Below the pieces are notes generated by a model, which was not told the origin of the DNA, did no database searches, and was given only the letters and a program-made list of their open reading frames with translations. A stretch of 64,000 bases of DNA from Butyrivibrio sp. (GTDB lineage Bacteria > Bacillota > Clostridia > Lachnospirales > Lachnospiraceae). The stretch covers positions 1 through 64,000 of the forward strand of contig JAEEXE010000005.1 of NCBI GenBank assembly GCA_016291375.1. Direction: 5' to 3'. Position numbers and translations under genes: made by a program. This document shows, piece by piece, positions 50,418 through 59,844 of the stretch (its first letter is position 1; the number at the start of each line of letters is the position of its first letter).

Positions 50418-51197
50418 TCACATCTCCAAATCATCAGCATCAAATACGGGACCGTCAGTACATATCCTTGCGTTATGCACACGAGAGTGGTCATCAATCT
50501 CTTTTGTCTTAGTTATACATCCAAGACATGCGCCTACTCCGCAAGCCATCCTCTCCTCAAGAGAAAGATAAGCCTTAGCTCCAATTTCCTGTGCATAAGC
50601 CTTGATTGCTCTGAGCATTGGCATAGGGCCACATGCAAAGATAACGTCACATTTAATGTCATTTTCTTTTATTGCATCTATGACATTTCCCTTTGTTCCT
50701 ACGCTGCCGTCTTCAGTTGCGATGTACATATCGGAATACTTCTTGAACTCCTCGGAAAGAAATGTCTCACTATTTCTGTATCCCATAACAGCGCTTACTT
50801 TAGCATCAGTAAGACGTTTGGCTGTCTCAAGAAGCGGTGGAACTCCAATTCCTCCGCCCATTACTACAACATTTTTCCCTTTTGCCTTATCAAGAGGAAA
50901 ACCGTTGCCGAGAGGGCCAAGTATCATAATATAATCATCCGGCTGATAAAGTGAAAACTCCGCCGTTCCGCTTCCAACAACTCTGTATACCAGTCTTATG
51001 GCCGACCTATCGGCATCCACCTCGCATACGCTTATGGGTCTGGGTAAAAGAGTTGCCTTATTAACGGGGTATACTCCAACAAACTGCCCCGGAACAACAT
51101 CTTTTGCAAAAGGTGTCTCAAGCCACAGCTCATATATGCCTTCGGCAAGAAGCCCGCAGCTAAGTACCTTCGCTTCTTTTTTCATCTTGTTAGCCAT
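50418..51197 (-). CDS. pyrK: Dihydroorotate dehydrogenase B, electron transfer subunit
   Basis: A 259-residue FAD and [2Fe-2S] protein passing electrons from PyrD to NAD+. The flavin motif RPISVCEVD (about residues 53-61), the NAD-binding GGGIGVPPL and ACGPMPML segments, and the C-terminal cysteine cluster CGVGACLGC with a later ICTDGPVF cysteine are visible. It lies 36 bp below the lipoprotein and 3 bp above pyrD. Confidence 0.94.
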   Translation of the reverse strand: MANKMKKEAKVLSCGLLAEGIYELWLETPFAKDVVPGQFVGVYPVNKATLLPRPISVCEVDADRSAIRLVYRVVGSGTAEFSLYQPDDYIMILGPLGNGFPLDKAKGKNVVVMGGGIGVPPLLETAKRLTDAKVSAVMGYRNSETFLSEEFKKYSDMYIATEDGSVGTKGNVIDAIKENDIKCDVIFACGPMPMLRAIKAYAQEIGAKAYLSLEERMACGVGACLGCITKTKEIDDHSRVHNARICTDGPVFDADDLEM

Positions 51198-51233
51198 CAG
51201 ATTTCTCCTTAATATCTTAATTGCAAAAATGCA

Positions 51234-52247
51234 TTATTTCTTTTCGACGAATCCATTACTTATAAGGTCATCAATCGCTTCCTCATCGTAACTTGAAAAC
51301 TCACCTAAAGGATCATTGCCGGTATTGTCGAAGCCTGTGTGATCGTCATAGTACTTTTTGTACTCTCTCCACTTATACTGGATCGCGCTGTCCAAATAAT
51401 CTTCCTCAAAGGTTCTTACGTATACGGTAGCTTTCTTGGTAGGCGCAGCAGGCTCAACAAAAGGTGTGAACTCGGTGAACTCATAGCCATGCTTATCTAT
51501 AATCTCTTTCCACTTTTCGAATGTGATCTTTTCTGCGCTGTCTCCTGTAGGATCACTGTCAGAACGATAGTAGATTACATCATCTCCTGCCAGATCATAT
51601 CTGATTCCTTCTACGACCTCAAGCTTGTCCTTATTGAAATTATTAAATGTAGCAACAGCCACCATTGTATCTGAATTGGAATCTCCGACTTCTTTGATGA
51701 TTGTTCCGTCTGTTCCGAAATAGTACTGATCGTAGCCTTCACACTTAACTACATGCTCGGGCTTGCCATCTTTCATAGTAAAAATATCGTATATAAGAGA
51801 ATTGTATCTTCCTCTTGCCTGAAGATTGGTATCAACTATGTAACTGGTCGATCCGAGAATAAGCTCATCTGTGCCGTCACCGTCAAGGTCCTTTATAAGA
51901 TAACCATATCTTACATCGGTATCCATATCCATCTCTCCGGCCTTTATCTTGGTGCTTGCAGAAACATCTACTCCGCTTATATCGCCCTTTTCTACAACTG
52001 CCTTGATCTCAGAAATAAGATCTTCATATGATCCTTCCTGGCCTGCTTTATCTTCAGAATCATTCACTGTCTCGTTCTCTGTCAAACTTTCTTCTGCAGC
52101 GCCGGCATCAGTTCCTGTATCGACACTCACTTCGCCATCATTTACAGTTACCTGAAAATCATTCGTATCATCGACTGAATCTGGCACAGCCTGACACCCG
52201 TTAAGTACAATACACGCCATCAACATTGCCAATATTTTTCTATTCAT
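51234..52247 (-). CDS. Lipoprotein of unknown function inside the pyr operon
   Basis: A 337-residue lipoprotein: signal KILAMLMACIVLNGC, an acidic linker (about 20-75, rich in Asp, Glu and Thr), then a soluble domain with an EF-hand-like calcium loop DLDGDGTDELILG (about residue 124) as found in FG-GAP or VCBS-type repeats, and a Tyr/Lys-rich C-terminus (QYKWREYKKYYDDHTG). I do not recognise the family. It sits between pyrC and pyrK with short gaps, so it is transcribed with pyrimidine genes; I can see no reason in its sequence. Confidence 0.65.
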   Translation of the reverse strand: MNRKILAMLMACIVLNGCQAVPDSVDDTNDFQVTVNDGEVSVDTGTDAGAAEESLTENETVNDSEDKAGQEGSYEDLISEIKAVVEKGDISGVDVSASTKIKAGEMDMDTDVRYGYLIKDLDGDGTDELILGSTSYIVDTNLQARGRYNSLIYDIFTMKDGKPEHVVKCEGYDQYYFGTDGTIIKEVGDSNSDTMVAVATFNNFNKDKLEVVEGIRYDLAGDDVIYYRSDSDPTGDSAEKITFEKWKEIIDKHGYEFTEFTPFVEPAAPTKKATVYVRTFEEDYLDSAIQYKWREYKKYYDDHTGFDNTGNDPLGEFSSYDEEAIDDLISNGFVEKK

Positions 52248-52285
52248 TTTTCTCTCCTTTCAAAGCTGCATATATAAAGCACTTA

Positions 52286-53572
52286 TCATGCCTTATAAAC
52301 TATCTTACCTGAACATATAGTATAGTAAATCTTTCCCGGCAGTGTCTCTCCCAGGAAAGGTGTATTTGTTGCCTTGGAAACACTCTTATCAAATACCCAC
52401 ATCTCATCCTTGGAAAAGATAACAAGGTCTCCCCTTCCGCCTTCTCTTACTTCTCCGGCATCTAATCCGTATATCCTGGCGGGATTTACTGTCATCTTCT
52501 TAAGAAGGCCTAGCATGCTCATGTAGCCTTTATTTACAATCTCTCTTATACCAAGTGAAAGAGATGTCTCAAGCCCTGTGATTCCACTGGGCGCTGCTGT
52601 TATAGGCCTTTCTTTTTCTTCCTTGGAATGGGGAGCATGATCTGTTGCAATTGTCTCTATAGTGCCGTCTTTAAGACCTTGAATTATGGCCTGCCTGTCA
52701 CTTTCAAGTCGCAGGGGCGGATTCATCTTGGCAAGCGTTCCATGCTCAAGAACTGCTTCCTCCGTAAGCGTAAAGTGGTGAGGTGTTGCCTCGGCGTATA
52801 CTAACACGCCTCTCTTTTTGGCTTGTCTTATAAGCTCAACCGACTCTGCCGCGCTTATGTGCTGAACAGTGATCTTGGCTCCGGTTCTCTCCGCGATCTC
52901 GATATCTCTTTTGACCATAACTATCTCTGCATCTCTGGGTGACCCCTTAATGCCCAGCTTCTTGGCTACAACTCCAGCATTAATTCCATTATCAGAAATA
53001 TACGCAGGATCTTCCTCGTGAAGACTTATAACCTTGTCATACTTGCATGCCTTCTCACATGCCTTTTCCATAAGCTTTGCATCCGTTATGGGTTTGCCAT
53101 CATCAGTAAAAAGAACTGCTCCCGCTTCTATGAGTTTACTCATATCGGTAAGTTCTTTTCCCTCCATGTCCTTAGTAACATTGCCGCAAGTATAAACATT
53201 TATTCCGGTTTCCTTACCTTTATCCAGGACATACTTAAGCGTATCCACATTGTCCATATGAGGATTGGTATTTCCCATCATGACTACTGTGGTAAAGCCG
53301 CCTCTTTTGGCCGCCTCTGCTCCGGTATAGATATCTTCCTTGTAAGTTGCCCCCGGATCTCTGAAATGAACATGTGCATCGACAAGGCCTGCCGTTACGA
53401 TCAGACCTGAAGCATCTATAACTTCATTTCTGCCATCATTCAAAAGATCGGCTACATGATCACTTCCGGGATCAGCTATTGTAGTTATCTTCCCATTGTC
53501 GATCACTATGTCTTTTACTCCGGAAACTTCTGATCCGGGATCTATCAAAAATCCGTTTCTAATAATTAACAT
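52286..53572 (-). CDS. pyrC: Dihydroorotase
   Basis: A 428-residue metallo-amidohydrolase of pyrimidine synthesis. Metal ligands are visible in DAHVHFRDPGATYKEDI (about residues 58-74), the later His in ISLHEED, and the catalytic Asp in ATDHAPHS (about 305). The GGFTTVVMMGNTNP segment is typical of class I dihydroorotases. ATG 53572 has GGAG about 7 bp upstream; a longer frame to 53608 has none. First gene of the pyrC-lipoprotein-pyrK-pyrD unit; carA/B, pyrB and pyrF are not in the window. Confidence 0.95.
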   Translation of the reverse strand: MLIIRNGFLIDPGSEVSGVKDIVIDNGKITTIADPGSDHVADLLNDGRNEVIDASGLIVTAGLVDAHVHFRDPGATYKEDIYTGAEAAKRGGFTTVVMMGNTNPHMDNVDTLKYVLDKGKETGINVYTCGNVTKDMEGKELTDMSKLIEAGAVLFTDDGKPITDAKLMEKACEKACKYDKVISLHEEDPAYISDNGINAGVVAKKLGIKGSPRDAEIVMVKRDIEIAERTGAKITVQHISAAESVELIRQAKKRGVLVYAEATPHHFTLTEEAVLEHGTLAKMNPPLRLESDRQAIIQGLKDGTIETIATDHAPHSKEEKERPITAAPSGITGLETSLSLGIREIVNKGYMSMLGLLKKMTVNPARIYGLDAGEVREGGRGDLVIFSKDEMWVFDKSVSKATNTPFLGETLPGKIYYTICSGKIVYKA

Positions 53573-53725
53573 GCACTGTCTCCAATATTTATCTAATGAA
53601 TCATACAAGATTCAACCAACACTTTTTACTCCTGCCCCATTATACGACAAATTATTGGATAATGGGATTAAAATATGTGGTAAAATAGCTTTTGATAAAA
53701 TTTATATATGTGAAAAGAGGTCTAC

Positions 53726-54454
53726 ATGATTCGTTTAATACTTGCGTTTTTATTTATTGTTATTTTTCTTATTGTCAGCATTCCGATCCAGCTTGTTTTG
53801 CTGATCATTAAGAAATTCAATCCTCAAAGTGTTAAGATCGCATCACTTGCCATCGTCGGATGGGCCTTTAGATGCATTATTTTCATAAGCGGAATAAAAC
53901 AGACCGTCATTGGTGAAGAAAACGTGCCAAAGGATAAAGCGGTTCTCTATGTCGGTAACCACAGAAGTTATTTCGATATTGTCCTTACATATCCAAGGGT
54001 TCCCGGACCAACAGGTTTCATCTCCAAGGATGTCATCAAAAAGATTCCTATACTTGGCTTCTGGATGGTATTCCTTGATTGCCTGTTCCTTGACAGATCC
54101 GATCTTCGAAAAGGACTTGAGATGGTTCTTACCGCGATCGACAAGGTTAAAAACGGCATCTCAATGTTTATCTTCCCTGAGGGAACAAGAAACACCACAG
54201 ATGCTCCGCTCCTTGATTTCCACAAAGGAAGCTTTAAAATAGCCCAGAAATCAGGTTGTCCGATCGTTCCTGTTGTTATCAATAATTCAAGAGATATATT
54301 TGAAAATCATTTTCCGTTTATAAAATCAACTCACGTAACTATTGAGTATTGTCCTCCTGTCTATATCAACGAGCTTGATAAGGAGGATCAGAAAAATATA
54401 GATGTCTATGTAAAGAACATAATAGAAAAGACATATATCAAAAATTCCAAATAA
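53726..54454 (+). CDS. plsC: 1-acyl-sn-glycerol-3-phosphate acyltransferase
   Basis: A 242-residue membrane enzyme making phosphatidic acid from lysophosphatidic acid. One N-terminal span (residues 3-28) precedes the acyltransferase domain: the catalytic HX4D motif in GNHRSYFDIV (about residue 77) and the glycerophosphate-binding FPEGTRN (about 152). Length is normal. It is divergent from pyrC and closes with a bidirectional terminator. Confidence 0.92.
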   Translation: MIRLILAFLFIVIFLIVSIPIQLVLLIIKKFNPQSVKIASLAIVGWAFRCIIFISGIKQTVIGEENVPKDKAVLYVGNHRSYFDIVLTYPRVPGPTGFISKDVIKKIPILGFWMVFLDCLFLDRSDLRKGLEMVLTAIDKVKNGISMFIFPEGTRNTTDAPLLDFHKGSFKIAQKSGCPIVPVVINNSRDIFENHFPFIKSTHVTIEYCPPVYINELDKEDQKNIDVYVKNIIEKTYIKNSK

Positions 54455-54459
54455 TAGTA

Positions 54460-54489
54460 AAAGCGCTTCTATCACCATAGAAGCGCTTT
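54460..54489. terminator. Bidirectional terminator between plsC and ddl
   Basis: AAAGCGCTTCTAT (54460-54472) and ATAGAAGCGCTTT (54477-54489) form a perfect 13-bp stem with a CACC loop. It lies 5 bp after the plsC stop and 7 bp before the ddl stop, stopping both genes. Confidence 0.9.
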
Positions 54490-54496
54490 ATTATTG

Positions 54497-55702
54497 TTAC
54501 ATCTTACTTCCTTTTGCACCGCCGCCAAAGGAAACTCCTTCAAGTACGTTGGTCTCAAAAGAATACACTACCTTATGATTCTCTCTGTCAGCCTTAAGAG
54601 CAAGTTCAATCATATTGTCCAAAAGATGCTCGTACTTCATTCCAAGAGGCTCCCAGAGATAGAATGAAAGTGATCCTGGGATAGTATTTATCTCGTTGAG
54701 ATAAACATTGTTGTTATCCATATCGATCATGAAATCTATTCTGGATACGCCGCTGCATCCAAGGCATTTGAATGCATCCACAGCCATCGTTCTTATCTTA
54801 TCTCTCATCTCATCGGATATATCAGCAGGAATCTTTCTCTTAAGAGATGCCATTCCCTTACTTCCGGAAGACTTGGCACCCTTGGCGCCGCCCTTTGCTC
54901 CGCCTATATATTTATCCTCAAAACTAAGGATCTCGTCTGAGTTAATAGGCTCCTCACACTCTGAAGCCTCAGCCTCCTCATAATCTCCAAGAACCGAACA
55001 GTTAATCTCTTTAAGATTCTCAATCGCAGGCTCTACAAGAATCTTTTTGGAAAACTCAAATCCAAGCTCAAGAGCTTCAACAAGTCCATCTCTGTCAGAA
55101 GCCTTCTTGATTCCGATACTTGATCCAAGGTTAAGAGGCTTTATGATCACAGGGTACTTAAATGCAGCTTCAATCTTGGAAATAAGAGCATTTTCATCCT
55201 CGTAATCTTTCCATGTATAGCACTTACAATCAAGAACAGGAATATTGTTATCCTTAAGAACAGTCTTCATAACGTACTTGTTCATTCCAACAGCTGATGA
55301 AAGAACATCGCATCCAACAACGGGAAGACCGAGAGTTGCAAGGAATCCCTGAAGAGTTCCATCCTCAACATTTGTTCCGTGGACTATAGGAAAAGCAACA
55401 TCAACTGTAGTTATAACGTTATTTCCAAACTTCTTCATGGGGTATCTTACAAGAGACACCTTATCATTTTCTTTTACCCAGATAACCTGAGTGCTCTTTT
55501 TAAGAAGCTGGGGGATATGAGTGTATTCTTCGATATTGCCGATGAACTCTCCCACATAATAATCATTGTTCTTGGTCATATAAACAGGGATAATATCGTA
55601 TTTGTCCTTGTTCATGCTTCTGATAGCCTGAATTGCAGAGATAATGGAAATCTCATGCTCTGTACTTTTTCCGCCGAATAAAACCGCTAATTTAAGTTTC
55701 AT
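54497..55702 (-). CDS. ddl: D-alanine--D-alanine ligase with Gly/Lys-rich insert
   Basis: A 401-residue ATP-grasp enzyme making the D-Ala-D-Ala end of peptidoglycan. The N-terminal LFGGKSTEHEISIISA, HGTNVEDGTLQG, the ATP loop LNLGSSIGIKKA, and metal-binding NEINTIPGSLSFYLWEPLGM are present. Residues 267-284 form an insert with GGAKG and KGAKSSG repeats next to the omega loop, and the C-terminus ends GGGAKGSKM, a related motif. Typical Ddl is about 350-370 residues without these. ATG 55702 follows AGAGGG. It is 28 bp below murF. Confidence 0.92.
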   Translation of the reverse strand: MKLKLAVLFGGKSTEHEISIISAIQAIRSMNKDKYDIIPVYMTKNNDYYVGEFIGNIEEYTHIPQLLKKSTQVIWVKENDKVSLVRYPMKKFGNNVITTVDVAFPIVHGTNVEDGTLQGFLATLGLPVVGCDVLSSAVGMNKYVMKTVLKDNNIPVLDCKCYTWKDYEDENALISKIEAAFKYPVIIKPLNLGSSIGIKKASDRDGLVEALELGFEFSKKILVEPAIENLKEINCSVLGDYEEAEASECEEPINSDEILSFEDKYIGGAKGGAKGAKSSGSKGMASLKRKIPADISDEMRDKIRTMAVDAFKCLGCSGVSRIDFMIDMDNNNVYLNEINTIPGSLSFYLWEPLGMKYEHLLDNMIELALKADRENHKVVYSFETNVLEGVSFGGGAKGSKM

Positions 55703-55730
55703 AGTATTCCCTCTTTCGTGATCCTTGTAA

Positions 55731-57377
55731 TCATGTATAGTTATCGGGAAGATCGTTCTCCAAAAGGATAACCTTCTCTTTTCCCGCTTCAAGCTCATAC
55801 ATAAGCTGCGTTGCCTCTGTAAGCGTATTCTTTACAAAGAGTTTATCTGTAGCAAATCCCGCTTCCTCAGCACCCTTCTTGATAGCCTTCGTGTTCTTTT
55901 CTCCAACAAGAATGATATAATCGCACACCTTAGCAGCCTGCTCACCAAACTCCTTGTTATACTCATCCTCTTTGGCTCCCAGTTCAACCATTCCGGGGGT
56001 TACCAGAATCTTTACCTTGTTTTCAAAAAGATCCAGAGTCTCAAGGGCAACCTTGGCTCCGCTGGGGTTAGAATTATATGCGTCATCCAAAATGGAAACC
56101 GCTCCGTGCTTAACAAGCTCCAATCTATGCGGCACGGACTGGATACGTCTTACTCCCATCTTGAGCTTGTTCATGGGAACCCCCATTTTATAAGCTGCTG
56201 CGATAGCTCCCATAATGTTCTCAACGTTGTGTCTTCCTACAAGCTTGGTATTAAACTCACCGCTCTCCCCATCAGGTGTCGTAACAGTAAATGAAGTTCC
56301 TGCACTTGTAACCTTGATATCCGTTGCTCTGAATTCACACCCTTCAGACAAGCCATAAGTAATGGCGTCTTTGTACTTCATATTGGCTCTTATTATCTCA
56401 TTGTCGCCGTTTACAAACTTAAGGTGCTCACCCTTATCCTCACGGCTCTTCTCCTCAACCGCATCAAGAAGCTCATACTTGGTGCTCACAATATTCTCAA
56501 GTGAATGGAAAGTCTCCAAATGCTGGTAACCTATAGAAGTAAGTATTCCATCATCGGGATGAACAATATCCGTAATCTCTTTAATATCGTGAAGATGCCT
56601 TGCACCCATCTCACACACAAATATCTCGTGAGTAGGTTGCATATGCTCTCTGATCGTTCTCACAATTCCCATTGGAGTGTTAAAACTCTCCGGTGTCATA
56701 AGAACTCTATATTTCTCAGATAAAAGAGTGGTCAGGTAATACTTAACACTGGTTTTTCCAAAACTTCCGGTGATACCTACAATCCTAAGACCTTCGTGTT
56801 CTTTAAGAATGCGCTTTGCATCATCTATATACCACTTGGATATTCTCTTTTCCACAGGTTTATTTATAAGATTTGAAAGGGCAACTACCAAAGGCAAAAG
56901 CATAAGGTATATTCCCATAAGCGTTACCAGAGCATTTACTCCGCATTCTGCGGATCTCTGCGCATATATTACAGAGATAAGAATGCTTACCGCAAAGAGA
57001 ATACCATATGTGACAAAGAGTCTTTTTACTCTGTCTGTAACCACAAACTTCTTCTTGGCATCGCCGGGTTTATAAGCAATTACAAAAGCCAAAAGAACCA
57101 GAGCTTCTCCGATTGCTCTTAGAAATAGTGCCGGACGGATTTCGGAAATCCCACTTACTGTATTTAATAAAACCTCTGAACTAAATCCGTTAAGGACAAG
57201 CAGGCCAAAAACACAAAGATGAATTATCCCATACTTAACAGCAACGCTCTTTAAAAAGCGAAAATATCCTTGGAACTGATAGCTTGAAAGCTGAAGCATG
57301 TGCGTATAATATCTAAGTCCCAGTATTACAGCCGCAATAAATATAACGGCCTGTATAACTATAATCGCAATATTCAT
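55731..57377 (-). CDS. MurF-type Mur ligase with N-terminal membrane domain
   Basis: A 548-residue protein. Residues 1-170 hold about five hydrophobic segments, not part of standard MurF. The Mur ligase follows: GITGSFGKTSVKYYL (ATP P-loop, about 201-215), MTPESFNTPMGIVRTI, VCEMGARHLHDI (central domain), and the C-terminal ILDDAYNSNPSGA signature of MurF, which adds D-Ala-D-Ala to the tripeptide precursor. It lies directly upstream of ddl, which makes that dipeptide. The membrane part may hold the enzyme near MraY or the divisome; this is inference. Confidence 0.85.
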   Translation of the reverse strand: MNIAIIVIQAVIFIAAVILGLRYYTHMLQLSSYQFQGYFRFLKSVAVKYGIIHLCVFGLLVLNGFSSEVLLNTVSGISEIRPALFLRAIGEALVLLAFVIAYKPGDAKKKFVVTDRVKRLFVTYGILFAVSILISVIYAQRSAECGVNALVTLMGIYLMLLPLVVALSNLINKPVEKRISKWYIDDAKRILKEHEGLRIVGITGSFGKTSVKYYLTTLLSEKYRVLMTPESFNTPMGIVRTIREHMQPTHEIFVCEMGARHLHDIKEITDIVHPDDGILTSIGYQHLETFHSLENIVSTKYELLDAVEEKSREDKGEHLKFVNGDNEIIRANMKYKDAITYGLSEGCEFRATDIKVTSAGTSFTVTTPDGESGEFNTKLVGRHNVENIMGAIAAAYKMGVPMNKLKMGVRRIQSVPHRLELVKHGAVSILDDAYNSNPSGAKVALETLDLFENKVKILVTPGMVELGAKEDEYNKEFGEQAAKVCDYIILVGEKNTKAIKKGAEEAGFATDKLFVKNTLTEATQLMYELEAGKEKVILLENDLPDNYT

Positions 57378-57386
57378 AACTTATCC

Positions 57387-58181
57387 TCAATTCTTAATTC
57401 CAAGAAAACTTCCCAGAATCTTATTGTACACATACAGATTATCAAGGAACGAATAATGTCCCGCGCCGTTTATAACAGCAAGCCCTGCATCCGGCATCAG
57501 CTCTTCCATTTTCTGTCCATCAGAAAGAGGTGTGGCCGTATCCGCATCTCCCCAGATTAAAAGAACCGGCTGAGTAACTGAAGGCATATAAGGCACCATA
57601 TCCTCATTGACCGCCAAGACAAGACTCTTTCTCATAACAGGCGAAGCCGCGGCGTAATCAGCACTTCCAAACTTCTTCTGAAGCTTATCCAAAGCCTTAG
57701 GATAGATCTTAATAAGACCGCTCTTGGTGATAAGGTTCTTATAAAACTTGTATCTGTTACTCCTCTTCTTCTGCGCAGCTGTCTTAACAGGTATAACTCC
57801 CGCAGAATCCGTAAGTATTATCTTGGGAATGGTAAAGCCAGTCTTTATCCTACCGCCATTGATTCCTGAAGCAAGCTTGATAATGATCCTGCCTCCCATG
57901 GAATGACCAAGGAATATAATCTCCTTCTCGTCCGGATAAAGCTCTTTTATAAAATCAAGAACAAAGGAAACGTAATCATCAACGCTCATAGGCTCTGCCG
58001 GCTCATCGCTCTTACCAAAGCCCGGCATATCCATCGCCACAACATGATAGCCTCTCTTTGCAAAAGAAATAACTCCCTTGAAAAGCTCGATGTTGGAGCC
58101 CCATCCGTGGAGCATAACAAGCAGTGTTCCGCTTCCCTCATCTATGTAATTAATATTAAGATCGCCTACTTTTACATTCAT
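57387..58181 (-). CDS. Alpha/beta hydrolase
   Basis: A 264-residue hydrolase with the oxyanion-hole motif LHGWGSNIELF, the nucleophile elbow GHSMGG (Ser near residue 99), the acid in LIWGDADTATPL and the His in NGAGHYSFLDN. A cap domain of about 60 residues lies between. It is the first gene of the unit with murF (9 bp apart) and ddl. Wall-related or membrane-ester hydrolysis is possible; the substrate is unknown. Confidence 0.85.
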   Translation of the reverse strand: MNVKVGDLNINYIDEGSGTLLVMLHGWGSNIELFKGVISFAKRGYHVVAMDMPGFGKSDEPAEPMSVDDYVSFVLDFIKELYPDEKEIIFLGHSMGGRIIIKLASGINGGRIKTGFTIPKIILTDSAGVIPVKTAAQKKRSNRYKFYKNLITKSGLIKIYPKALDKLQKKFGSADYAAASPVMRKSLVLAVNEDMVPYMPSVTQPVLLIWGDADTATPLSDGQKMEELMPDAGLAVINGAGHYSFLDNLYVYNKILGSFLGIKN

Positions 58182-58255
58182 ATCATCACCACTATATCAC
58201 CGGGGGCCGTGCGCAATCAATCCGCATCAATGCCCTGATTATTGTAAAATGTGCT

Positions 58256-59836
58256 CTAATGACATAGAACGCTCATCATAAATACAAAAAGAGCATCCTT
58301 CTGAGGATCATTTAGTATTCCTGTTTTTGCGGTATCTTCAAGGAAAGTTCTCTCGGAATCCTCCGAAACATAGTTCATGGCCTCCGGATTCATTCCCATA
58401 AGGTAATGCACATGGTTCTCTATTATCGTTGTGTACTCATGATTGTAGATTATATGATCTGTCACCGAAAGACATCGCATGTCATATAAAAGTTTAAGGT
58501 AGTTTTCCTCTCCAACCCTGGTTACAAGATACTTGGAAGAAGAGGCATCATTTGCAATCTTTTCCGCTTTGTTCATGAGAAGCTTCATAAGCGCAGTACA
58601 CCTGTCCACATCAACATTCTGATTAGTTGACAGATATGTCACACTACCAATAAAAATATCCTCATCTTCCATGAATAAGTCGTTAAAATTATTCTTGGTA
58701 AAATACAGATTCAGAACATCCTCGTAGCTCTTTCCTCCGGTGGCTCTGTAAAGCTGCGCTGCCGCTTTAAAACATGCCGTACTGTCATCGCTTCTCTGAT
58801 TGTTAAAAAAGCATGTCCAAGCCCTGTCAGCAGCTTTAAGACATATTGTCGCATATTCCGAATCATACTGCTGATAAATATAACTAAACCTCGCCATCAT
58901 GGAGGCAAATCCTATAGTTGCATCCATGGATATAGGCGTAACGTACACGGGATAAGTAAAAAGCTCTCCGCCTTTGCTTGGATCTGTCATTGCTGCTCCG
59001 TAAACGCCTCCGGTCTTGGAGTCCTGCATCTTAAGGAGCCAATCTGCTTCATATTTAACTTCATCAAGAATATCCGGAACCCCGTTTCGGCTCTCAGGTA
59101 TTCCCGTATCATCAGTGAATGCTTCCGCATTCATCTCGTAGGCAAGAAGGAAATTCTCTGCAATTGCACATCCAAGTACAGCATCTCTGTCAGCCATCTC
59201 ATCCATATGCCATCCACCGGTCACATCAATCTCAACCTGCGCATTGTCTTGAAGATGAGATACCGCAGTATGACACGCGCTGTGAGCATTTTCTCCGGCA
59301 TATTCTTCAGAAAGAGCTATACCACATCTGTTTATATAGAATTTCTTACAGGCGTCATTATATACTTTCGAAAAGACATCCTCTGATACTGTAAAAGGAT
59401 AAGATTCACCGAGAATATCTCCGTAAATATAGTAATCACCTGCGCTTTTAACATCGGTAAAGTATCCAAGAGCAGTGTATTCATCTGCCTCTTTATCATA
59501 CACAGCCTTCACCGGACTTCCGGAATACACCGGCTTTCCCGTGCTTTTATCGCATACATAAAAGATATCCGGAAGATCTTTTCCCCTAAATACAGCGACT
59601 TTCTCATCCTCTGGTCTAAAGCCGTTCTGATCCACTAAGATATTCGGAATCTGAACCGGAACCTCGTAATCCGCCACTTCTCCGGATCCCTGAATAAAAG
59701 GTAAGTTCTCCTGGATATCCACCTGCTTTTCAGCAGAAGAAGCGCCGCAGCCTGCGACGCTTCCCATAAGGGCAATTACCATGCCCGTAGTTATTATTCT
59801 GTTCTTCCCTCTCATAACAGAAAACATATCAATCAA
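58256..59836 (-). CDS. GH9-like lipoprotein with altered catalytic motifs
   Basis: About 526 residues: a lipoprotein signal (MRGKNRIITTGMVIALMGS, then VAGC), an Ig-like CelD_N domain (IPNILVDQNGFRPEDEKVAV; about 60-150) and an (alpha/alpha)6 barrel of glycoside hydrolase family 9 type. In true GH9 cellulases the first motif reads GGWYDAGD with the catalytic Asp; here it is GGWHMDEMADRD (about residue 205). The PHHR motif and the C-terminal catalytic Glu region are also unrecognisable. It may have changed activity or only bind glycan. TTG 59836 has AAGGGG upstream; ATG 59827 or 59815 are alternatives. Confidence 0.7.
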   Translation of the reverse strand: MIDMFSVMRGKNRIITTGMVIALMGSVAGCGASSAEKQVDIQENLPFIQGSGEVADYEVPVQIPNILVDQNGFRPEDEKVAVFRGKDLPDIFYVCDKSTGKPVYSGSPVKAVYDKEADEYTALGYFTDVKSAGDYYIYGDILGESYPFTVSEDVFSKVYNDACKKFYINRCGIALSEEYAGENAHSACHTAVSHLQDNAQVEIDVTGGWHMDEMADRDAVLGCAIAENFLLAYEMNAEAFTDDTGIPESRNGVPDILDEVKYEADWLLKMQDSKTGGVYGAAMTDPSKGGELFTYPVYVTPISMDATIGFASMMARFSYIYQQYDSEYATICLKAADRAWTCFFNNQRSDDSTACFKAAAQLYRATGGKSYEDVLNLYFTKNNFNDLFMEDEDIFIGSVTYLSTNQNVDVDRCTALMKLLMNKAEKIANDASSSKYLVTRVGEENYLKLLYDMRCLSVTDHIIYNHEYTTIIENHVHYLMGMNPEAMNYVSEDSERTFLEDTAKTGILNDPQKDALFVFMMSVLCH

Positions 59837-59844
59837 ATATCCCC

